From an uncultured Clostridia bacterium (lineage in GTDB: Bacteria > Bacillota > Clostridia > Oscillospirales > Oscillospiraceae): a stretch of 35,374 nucleotides of DNA. Within the stretch, counting starts at the first letter, position 1. Each line of letters begins with the position of its first letter. The stretch covers positions 1-35,374 of the forward strand of contig CALYTU010000002.1 of the NCBI GenBank assembly GCA_945487445.1, in the 5' to 3' direction. Below the pieces are notes generated by a model. The model was not told the DNA's origin. It saw nothing but the letters and a program-made list of their open reading frames with translations, and did not search any database. This document shows, piece by piece, positions 9,985 to 19,300 of this stretch. Made by a program: the position numbers and the translations under genes.

Positions 9985-12702
9985 ATGGCAGAACCCACAA
10001 AAAAGACTAACCAGGAGAGGATCAAAGAAATCACGCAGAGCATCGAAACCGGCATCCGTGAGCTCTTTGTAAGCAACCGCTACATGAGTTATCTCTCCAC
10101 CATGAGCCGCTTCCACCGCTACTCCATCAACAATCAGGTTCTGATCTATATGCAGCGCCCGGACGCTACTCTTGTTGCAGGCTTCAACGCCTGGAAGGAC
10201 AAGTTCGGGCGGCACGTTAAGAAGGGTGAAAAGGGCATTCAAATCCTGGCCCCGACCTCTACTCTGAAGAAGATCAAGCAGGCCGTGCTCGATCCCGACA
10301 CCAAGACGCCTTTGCTGGACGGAGACGGAAACGTTGTGACCGAGGAGAAAACGGTCAGAACTGTCTCCAACTATTTCAAGCCCGTAACGGTTTTCGATGT
10401 GGCCCAGACCGAGGGCAAGCCCCTTCCGGAGCTTGCCCAATCTCTTACCGGGGACGTAAAAAACTATGAGGCCTTTGTAGAGGCCCTACGCCGCTCCGCC
10501 CCGGTCCCCATTGAGTTTGAGGAAATGGCCGCTACCATGGACGGCTATTTCAGTCCCAGCAAGCAGCGAATCGCAATACGGCCCGGCATGAGCCAGGTGC
10601 AAACGGTCTCCGCTATGGTACATGAGATCGGACATAGCAAGCTGCACGACTATGATCGCCTCCAGGCAGAGGCCAGGGCAGCAGGCGGGAAAGAGCCGGT
10701 TAAAAAAGACCGGCGCACGGAGGAGGTCGAAGCCGAAAGTGTGTCCTATGCTGTGTGCCAGTATTACGACATCGAGACGAGCGATAACAGCTTCGGGTAT
10801 ATCGCAGCATGGTCCAAGGGCAAGGAGCTCAAGGAGCTGAAGGCAAGCCTGAATACCATCACCCAGATCGTTTCCGCGCTGATTACCGACATTGACCGCA
10901 ATCTGGCGGAAATCCGCAAGGAGCGCGGCCTGGATCAGGAAGCAGCTGCCGAGGAGCCGGAGCAGGCGGCTCCCACGAAAGAAGCTCCGGCTGTGATCGA
11001 GCCTGCGGCGGCAAGCCCTGACCCGGAACCCAATACCGATGCTCCTGCGACCCCGGCTCCTGTCTATGCGACGCCTCCGCAGCCTGATCCCTATCAGGCC
11101 TACGCATCCGCAGTTTGCGATCATGCGGAGGAATTGTTCCACGCCGGGCTGATCCCACTGCCATTTCCCGGCGAGAAAGAAGAATTCGCGCAGCAGTACG
11201 CCGATCTACTTCGCCGCAGCGGCCCGAAAAACGCCAGGGCGGTCCTGGAAGATTACGCCGAGCAGTCCGGGTATCCGACGCCGGACGCCTTGCAGGAGCA
11301 GCTCAACGATCTGAAGGCGCTCTGGAACAGCGGCATGAGCTATGCGCTCAAAAGCTCCGCGCTGCATGACGGCTCCAGCTACATATCCTCCTTTACTCCC
11401 TCCGGAGAGGTAGATAACAGCATCCTGTTTTCCGGCCCCACCATCGTGTGCCAAAAAGTCCTGGATAAGCTCCAGGCGGGTGAGATGACTGCGGAGCAGG
11501 CGGCAGCTCTTTCCGAAGAATGGAGCTCCGTGATTGCTCCCGTTTCGGCGGAGGGGCTCTATCAGGTCAAAAACAACAGTCTCGTCCATCTGCAATTAAC
11601 AGAGGCCGGTTATGATTATACCGTCTATGACGCAGCTACCGGGCGTGAAAAAGGCAGCGGACAGATTGCTGCATGGGTCGCAGACCGGAAAAACTATGAG
11701 ACGCTGATCCAAGGCGCTCTGAGCGAAGTCTGCGAGATTGAGAAGCTGTCCTTCGTCGGCAATCAGGAGCTGCCTTTGACCCATCTGGCCGAGCTCTTGG
11801 AGCTGCGCAAAAATCCGCCGAAGCTGGACAAGTACCCTATGCCGGATGATAAGGCAGACCCGGATGCCCTGAAAAAGGCAAACTGCCCGGATGCTGCCGC
11901 GCTGCTGCCGATTTACCGGGATCGCGCCATGGAGCTCTTTGCCGAAGGCTTTACCATTTACGCTATCGACGAGCACGGTGATCCCATGATGTGCTTTGAG
12001 GAAGCTGATCTCACAGCCGCAGGAGACAGGCCGCTGGCCTTGGAAAAGTACGAATGGGAGAAAAGCCCCAACTTCCGGGCGCTGATTCGGGACAGCCGGA
12101 TCGAGAACCAAGCAGACCGTGAGGCCGCCTTCCTCCGCTATCCCGGTCACGCCTTTGCAATCTATCAGGTTCGCTCGGACGGCACGGATGAAAACAGATA
12201 CCGGCTCTTTACCGATCTGGACGGCCTGCAAAAGCTCGGCATGAAGCCCACGCGGGATCACTACGATCTGATTTACACCGGGTCGCTCTCCGACCATCCC
12301 ACCGTCAATGATCCGGAGGCAGCCTTCCGGGTCTTCAACCTGGAGAGCCCCGCGGACTTCGGAGGGCACAGCCTTTCCGTCAGCGACATCGTTGCATTCC
12401 GGCGCGATGGTATGGTAACATATCATTACTGTGACAGCGTTGGCTTCGAGGAGATTCCCAATTTCCAGCCGGAAAATTATCTCAAAAATGCTGAGATGGC
12501 AGTCGAGGATGATTACAACTCCATCGATGGGATCATCAACAATGGCCCAAAGGATCAGGGGCCTCCGAAAACAGAGCCCACGGCTGCGCAGGAGCAGTCT
12601 GAGCGCCCGTCCCTCCGGGCGCGGTTGAGGGAGGAGCTGCCCCAGCCTGAACCCCAAGATAGGAAAGAAGATCGCCAGAGACGCGAGGAAAGGAGTGTTT
12701 GA
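9985..12702 (+). CDS. LtrC/ArdC-like polyvalent antirestriction protein (ArdC-N ssDNA-binding domain, zincin-like peptidase, C-terminal YodL/DUF4316-like region)
   Basis: MSRFHRYSINNQVLIYMQRPDATLVAGFNAWKDKFGRHVKKGEKGIQILAP; HEIGHSKLHD zinc motif; Pro/Ala/Glu linkers between modules. Confidence 0.85.
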   Translation: MAEPTKKTNQERIKEITQSIETGIRELFVSNRYMSYLSTMSRFHRYSINNQVLIYMQRPDATLVAGFNAWKDKFGRHVKKGEKGIQILAPTSTLKKIKQAVLDPDTKTPLLDGDGNVVTEEKTVRTVSNYFKPVTVFDVAQTEGKPLPELAQSLTGDVKNYEAFVEALRRSAPVPIEFEEMAATMDGYFSPSKQRIAIRPGMSQVQTVSAMVHEIGHSKLHDYDRLQAEARAAGGKEPVKKDRRTEEVEAESVSYAVCQYYDIETSDNSFGYIAAWSKGKELKELKASLNTITQIVSALITDIDRNLAEIRKERGLDQEAAAEEPEQAAPTKEAPAVIEPAAASPDPEPNTDAPATPAPVYATPPQPDPYQAYASAVCDHAEELFHAGLIPLPFPGEKEEFAQQYADLLRRSGPKNARAVLEDYAEQSGYPTPDALQEQLNDLKALWNSGMSYALKSSALHDGSSYISSFTPSGEVDNSILFSGPTIVCQKVLDKLQAGEMTAEQAAALSEEWSSVIAPVSAEGLYQVKNNSLVHLQLTEAGYDYTVYDAATGREKGSGQIAAWVADRKNYETLIQGALSEVCEIEKLSFVGNQELPLTHLAELLELRKNPPKLDKYPMPDDKADPDALKKANCPDAAALLPIYRDRAMELFAEGFTIYAIDEHGDPMMCFEEADLTAAGDRPLALEKYEWEKSPNFRALIRDSRIENQADREAAFLRYPGHAFAIYQVRSDGTDENRYRLFTDLDGLQKLGMKPTRDHYDLIYTGSLSDHPTVNDPEAAFRVFNLESPADFGGHSLSVSDIVAFRRDGMVTYHYCDSVGFEEIPNFQPENYLKNAEMAVEDDYNSIDGIINNGPKDQGPPKTEPTAAQEQSERPSLRARLREELPQPEPQDRKEDRQRREERSV

Positions 12703-13037
12703 ATACGGCAACAATCACAAAAACCGATCAGGCGATGCTTGCACACCTGACGCCGCTGGATGGCGCAGACACCTACCTTTGCGGAATATCCAAGTATAAC
12801 AAGGACGATTATATTTGGACGGTTGAAGCCAAGGTTAAGGCCTGGGTGGAGCGCAACGGCGGCACCATGAAGCGGCTGCATGAGGAAGCTCCGCCCGTCT
12901 GCATCGGAGAACGGAAGGGCTACCGGGTGCAAATCCGTTTCCCCACGTACACCAAGCGCGACATGAAAAACATCATGGCGACGCTCTTTGACCCCAAAAA
13001 GAAAATGCGCCCCAGAGGCGCGGAAAGGAGTATCTGA
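12699..13037 (+). CDS. Hypothetical ICE protein
   Basis: TTG start with SD gaggaaaggag inside the end of the upstream gene; coherent 112-aa ORF. Confidence 0.65.
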   Translation: MNTATITKTDQAMLAHLTPLDGADTYLCGISKYNKDDYIWTVEAKVKAWVERNGGTMKRLHEEAPPVCIGERKGYRVQIRFPTYTKRDMKNIMATLFDPKKKMRPRGAERSI

Positions 13038-13038
13038 T

Positions 13039-13290
13039 ATGGAAAAGATTACGACGAGGCCCATCGGTTATGAGGAACAGCAGCTCATGGCCATTCACAA
13101 TCTGAACAACGACGCCGGAACCCGGCTGGGCCTGATCGACGTGCTGGAGGAAATCCGCAGGGCCAGCGATCCCGACATTCCCGAGGACGCCGATCTGCTG
13201 GTCTATACCGACGCTGCCCTGGCCCATCTCCGGGAAATGAGCGACGAGGAGTTTGAGGCCCTGGATCTGACCGTGGATTTCCCCGAATAA
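13039..13290 (+). CDS. Transposon-transfer assisting (TTRAP-like) small acidic protein
   Basis: ATG at 13039 after SD ggaaaggag; NNDAGTRLGLIDVLEEIRRA...LREMSDEEFEALDLTVDF. The ORF track begins further upstream at 12988. Confidence 0.7.
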   Translation: MEKITTRPIGYEEQQLMAIHNLNNDAGTRLGLIDVLEEIRRASDPDIPEDADLLVYTDAALAHLREMSDEEFEALDLTVDFPE

Positions 13291-13303
13291 ACGCTGATCC
13301 CGT

Positions 13304-13334
13304 ACAGAGCCGATCCCAATAGGGTCGGCTCTGT
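13304..13334 (+). terminator. Stem-loop (acagagccgaTccc-aata-gggtcggctctgt) followed by a T-rich run
   Basis: 13-bp stem with one bulged T, then ctccttatattttt; between the TTRAP-like gene and the giant ORF. Confidence 0.6.
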
Positions 13335-13362
13335 CTCCTTATATTTTTGAAAGGAGCGAACC

Positions 13363-16300
13363 ATGCCCAACGAAAAACTTGATTACTACATCCAAATGGC
13401 GGAGGACACCGCAAGAAGAATTACATGGAACCAGGGCAACTGGACGGCCTTCCTCCGCACGGCGTCCAGGCTCTACAAGTACCCCTTTCAGGAGCAGCTC
13501 CTGATCTTCGCCCAGCGGCCCGGCGCGACGGCCTGCGCCGATTACGATACCTGGAATACCCGGATGCACCGCTATGTGCGCCGCGGCGGCCACGGCATCG
13601 CTCTGATCGACGAAGCCGGTGGAAGCGCAAGGCTGAAATACGTCTTTGACATTACCGACACGGGCAGCGGCCCTAACTCTCTGTCCCCCTATGTCTGGAC
13701 GCTGCTATACGAGCATTTCCGATCCGTTTCCGACGCCCTGGCCCAGCGCTTCGGCATTGTTGCCGATGATGGCATTGACGTGATTTCTACTGCGGTTGAT
13801 GTGCTGCATACGCAAATTCAGGGCAGTATTTTGATCCAGGCTACAGAATTCTGGGAAAACAATTCTCTTGACATTCTCCGCAGCGTTGACAAATCTTTGC
13901 TGGCCGAGTATGATGAGGGCGAAATCAAAAGCAAATTCGTCCGATGCGCGGCGGAAAGCGCGGCCTACATGACCGCCCTTCGATGCGGCTTCTCCCAGAC
14001 ACCGACCTTCAACTCTGCCACAATTTACGGTGTAACAGAGTTCAATACGCCGGATTCCATCGGTGAATTGGGCCGGGCTGTCAACGAATGTGGAGCCCAG
14101 GTGCTGAGAACCATCGAGGCCGCCGTAAAAGCCTATGAGCGTGAGCGCCGCAGAGGCGCGGAAAGGAGCAGCAATGAGCCAGCAGTACGACATCAATTAC
14201 TACGCGGATCTGATCGAGAAGACGGATCACATGATCGACCCGGAGAACGGTCTGAGTTATCACCGGGAGGGCGAGGTCTGGATTCCGGACATCGCCCTGG
14301 AGCCGGAGCTGATCCAGGACGACCGCCCCACCTTCCCCTGGGGAGAGAGACGGAGGGACTACCTGAAGGAGCATCGTCCGAGCCTGTATCAGCAGTACGT
14401 TCTCCACGGAACCCTGTGGAAGCACATGAAGGACGTGCAGGAGCTGGCGCAGGAGCGCCTGGACACGATGATTCCCAGGATGGCAGAGCAGCAGGGCGTG
14501 ACCGAGGAGCTGAAGCGCCGGGATCAGATGAAGTGGGTCGGGATGATGAACAACATCCGGCACAGCGTGGAGGAAACGATCTACGCGGACCTGATCTACT
14601 CCTGAACCCCGAAGCAGCAACTGAGCCGGAACCGGATGCTGCATCGTCCGAGCCGGAGCCTCCCGCTGAACAGCCCGCACCGGCTCCTGCTGGGCAGCAG
14701 CTGACCATGTTCCCAACGGAAGCCCAACAAGTGAATATCATCCAGGAAGCGGAGAGCGCACAGGCTGCGCCCTTCGCTTCTTCTGTTCCCCAGGATGTTA
14801 TCGACGACTTCCTGCGTCACGGCTCCAACGACGCAAAAACCAGGATGCGCCTTGTCTCTGCGTTGGCAACTTACGGTGATCTTCCCTCTGCCGGCATTAA
14901 CCTGAAAGAGCATTTTTATGGAGGCTACGGGATCGAGGTCGATGGCGTCAAATACGCAGCATGGTACGACGATGCCGGAATTCGCATTTCGCGCGGCAGC
15001 TCCGCCCGGTACACGCCGTTTGCGGAGACTGTTCCCTGGTACGATGCCGCGCAACGGATCGCCACGCTGTATCGACGCGGTATATACGCCTTAACAGTAG
15101 AGGCAGAAGAAGCTCTCGGAAACGAACGCCGGGAACTGGCGCAATCCCTTCTGCTCATTTACCGCGATCTGGCAGAAGCGGCAAGGCCGCATTATCTGCT
15201 GTCCCTGGCTCCGTATGCTTCTGCAAAGGGCGGCTTTCCCGAGCAGGAGTCCATGCTGGCTGAAGCCCTGTCTGCGCCTGATAAAGTTAACGCTATCGTA
15301 GACGATCTGCATAATCTTCAAAACGATATGGCGAGGTATTATACCGAGACCCAGGATAAATACGCATACCAACATTTCCTGCGTTTCAGGCATCGCGGCA
15401 TGGATAGTCTTGGCACCCGCCTTCAGGCGCTTACCTTCCCTCAAACCGTTATCCCGCAGACCGCCGCAGAACTGCCACATACTCCGTTTATCACCGAGGA
15501 CGAAATCGACGCCACATTGGCAGACCGCGCCAGCGGCGTCAGCGGTGGCAAAACCCGTATCTACAACTTCTTTACGGCAAAACCGGCGCACACTCCGAAG
15601 GAGAAGGCCGAATTTCTCAAAGATGAATACGGGATTGGCGGTTCCAGTCACGCCGTTTCCGGCGACGGCTGGGAGGATCACGACGCGAAAGGATTGCGGC
15701 TGAGAAAAGGAAAATGCCTGGATATTACTATTTCCTGGCCGAACGTAGTGAAGCGAATTGACACGCTGATCCGCTTGAACCGCTATCTGACGCCGGAGGA
15801 GCTGGCACAAGTGAATGCCGTCCGCGAAGCCCACTATGATCCTGAAGAAGAAAACGCTGAGCCCGTTGAAAACGTCCTTCCTAGTGAAAAACGCGAGGAG
15901 AAGCAAGAGCTTCCGAAACAAGACCTGTCCGAACACTATGCTATCTATCAGCGCATCAAGGAATCTGATGCGCTGGTCGGAAACAGTCTGCTTCTTTATC
16001 GGATGGGCGAGTTTTATGAGTTATTTGGCGAGGATGCCGACAAAGCTGCCAAGGCTTTAGATTTTACCTCCGTAACGTGGAATACACCCGAAGGCCGTCC
16101 GATCAGCATGGTCGGAATCCCTCGTTATAGTCTGGCATACTACCTGGAACAGTTACGTGACACCTATGACGTAACGGTCGTGGCCGGTGACGATGTAAAA
16201 CGCTACCTGTCCATTGACCACGAGGCGGCAAAAGCAATCAACGAGCATGAAGCGGAGTTTGGCGCTGACGGCTGGCGAGCCTTTGGCGGACGGACTTATG

Positions 16301-19300
16301 ATTTCGCGGACGAGACGGATGTACAAGAAACCATCTCCGTGCAGCCGCAAGAGCCTCCAGAAGCAGAGGACAGCACAACACCCTCCACCGCAGAAGAAGC
16401 GTTGGATCTGTTTGTGTCATCGTTTGATGATCAGGATAATCTCCGTGAAGATACATCAGCGCTGCCCTCCGCCGCCGATCCGACGCCCATGGACGCGGCA
16501 GCACCAAAAAATAGCACCCAACACGATACTTCTAATCCTGTTGCTGAAGCGGAGAAAGCTCCTCCGCGGGAAATGACTCAGGAGGAAATCGACGATGCCC
16601 TCCGGGCCTGGAACGGGCGCGTAGAAAGCAAACGCGCCGTGGTCCGATACATGGAAGCCCACAGCAGAGAACGGCAAACAGCCGAATGGATGAAAAAGGA
16701 ATTCAAATCAGCATATCAGGACCTCGCTGACCGCATCCGGCTGGAAAACGGCCTGGCGCTGATTAGCCCGGACGGCAGTGCCGAGACCGTCCTTCCCTGG
16801 CAGAAGGTTCAACGCCGGATCGCCCAGCTCATCCGGGAGGATCGCTTCTTCACTGAGCAGGAGCTTGACAACTTCGAGGATGTTGACGTTGCTGCTGTCC
16901 GGGAGCAGTTAGCCCAAAAGCCGGGATCTGGCGAGAGCGACCGACTGGACGAAATGCTCCGGCAGGCGGAGCTGGCCAGCGAGCTTTATACGCAAACCGG
17001 GCAACCTGTGTTTGCGTTCGAGGAAGGCAACCCGCAGCCTGTCAATCTCTCGGAAGAAGCCGGGGCGAAAGCACCGGAAATGGCACATGCCGCCGAACCG
17101 GAGAATACGGATAACGGCTCCGGAACTCCTTCTGTGGAAGCGAGCTTCACGCCGTACAAGAAAGGTGACACGGTGTATATTGAAAATACAGAATATCAAA
17201 TCACCGCCGTAAACGACTTCGACGTACAGCTACAGGACCCGACGCAGCGTTACCCTATTTTCCGCTCCGAAAACAGGCAGCGATTCGAGCGGATGCTGCT
17301 TGAGGATCGGCGCAACCTCCGTATTACGGAGCTCCTTGCCGGTGATCTCGATCATTGCTCCGGCTATCTGCGCGACGCTCTAACCTGGGACGGCGGCCTT
17401 CTTGATTTGAAGGACAAGGAGAAGATTTCATCCCTCTTCCGTTACGGAGCTACCAACAGTCGTGTTTCTTCCTTCCTGGCCGCATCCTTTATGGGAAAGG
17501 AAAGTGAAATGCTGATGCCCTCCGGAGAGCAGGCAACACTGACCATGGACATTCACGCGCTTGATCTTCGCGTGGAGAATGACGAAGGCAGCGTAATCAG
17601 CGTGTCCCGGACAAACTGGACCGAGATTGCACCTCTCCTCCGGGCTATGTACCAGCAGGAGCGATACGGATTTTTCCAGACGCCGGAACTACCGGAGCCC
17701 CTCCCCGCTGCCCCCGACAGCAACGATCCATCGCTCATGAATGAACAAGCCTCAGCAACAAGTCGGCCCGATTACACCGTTGAGACCGTCGCAGAATATC
17801 CCGCCATTGAGAACGGGCTGCCCTTTGACGTTTCGGTCCAGGTCTTGCACCCGGAGCCGGAGACACCGATCCAAATCCCGCCCGAAAACTTCCGCATCAC
17901 TGACGATCATCTGGGTGAGGGTGGCCCCAAGGCAAAATTCCAGTCCAATATGGCCGCCATTTCCACGCTGAAGCACATCGAGGCCGAGGGGCGGACTGCC
18001 ACGCCGGAGGAGCAGGAAATCCTTTCCCGCTACGTTGGCTGGGGCGGCTTGCCGGAGGCCTTTGATGATCGGAAGGCCGAATGGAGCAAGGAATACGCCG
18101 AGCTGAAGGCTGCATTGACGCCGGAGGAATATACCGCCGCAAGAGCCTCTACCCTGAATGCCCATTACACCAGCCCCACCGTGATCCGGGCAATCTATTC
18201 CGCGCTTTCCCGGATGGGCTTCACCACCGGCAACATTCTGGAGCCTGCCTGCGGCGTCGGCAATTTCTTCGGCCTGCTGCCGCAGGAAATGTCTGCATCC
18301 AGACTGTACGGCGTGGAGCTGGACAGCGTATCAGGCCGGATCGCACAAAAGCTCTATCCCAACGCCAACATTACCGTTGCGGGCTTTGAGACCACGGATC
18401 GCAGGGATTTCTATGACGTGGCCGTTGGCAACGTTCCCTTCGGGCAGTATCAGGTAAACGACCGGGCCTACAACAAGCTGGGCTTCAGCATCCACAACTA
18501 TTTCTTTGCCAAAACCCTGGATCAAATCCGTCCTGGCGGCATTGTGACCTTCATCACCTCCCGATACACGCTGGACGCCAAGGATGATACCGTGCGCCGT
18601 TACCTGGCACAACGTGCGGACTTCCTGGGCGCGATCCGCCTCTCAGACAATGCTTTCCGGGCAAACGCCGGGACTGACGTTGTTTCGGATATAATTTTCC
18701 TGCAAAAACGGGCCAGTCCGTCTCTGGAGGAGCCCGAATGGATTGCAACAGCAAAGAATATCCCAGACAGCGAACCGGCTGGCGTCGGTGATAAGATCAC
18801 CTTCAGCGCCGGTTATCCTCCCGTAGAGGTTACTGCTACCGTAACTGACGTTATTCGCGAATACAGAAGCGCCTACCACTACACGGCCAAGGATTCCGAG
18901 CGTGAATACAGATACGTTACTGCCCGCAGCATCACCAAGATCGAAAGAAAGGATTTGGTGTATGAAATCAACCAATACTTCCTCGATCACCCGGAAATGG
19001 TGCTGGGCGTCCCGGCGATGGAGAGCACCCAATACGGACGCGATGATTATACCGTGAAGCCTGTCCCCGGAGCATCGCTGTCCGAGCAGCTTCAGGAAGC
19101 AGTAAAGAACATCGGCGGTCTGTATCGGCCTCCTGAGCTCCTCGATCTGGAGGACGGAGCCGCGCCATCCGCTGCAATTCCGGCTGATCCTGGCGTGCGG
19201 AATTTCTCCTATACCCTGGTCAATGGACAGCTTTACTTCCGCTCCGGCAGCGTCATGACGCCCTCCCAGGAAACCGGCCTTGCGAAAGACCGGATCAAGG

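Noticed and set aside
11596-12714. 372-aa minus-strand ORF opposite the ArdC-like gene
   Set aside because: No recognisable domain; antisense open frame expected from GC-biased codons of the true + strand gene.
14081-14741. Minus-strand ORFs of 211 and 182 aa over the tnpV region
   Set aside because: Explained by GC-rich codon bias of the nested tnpV gene.
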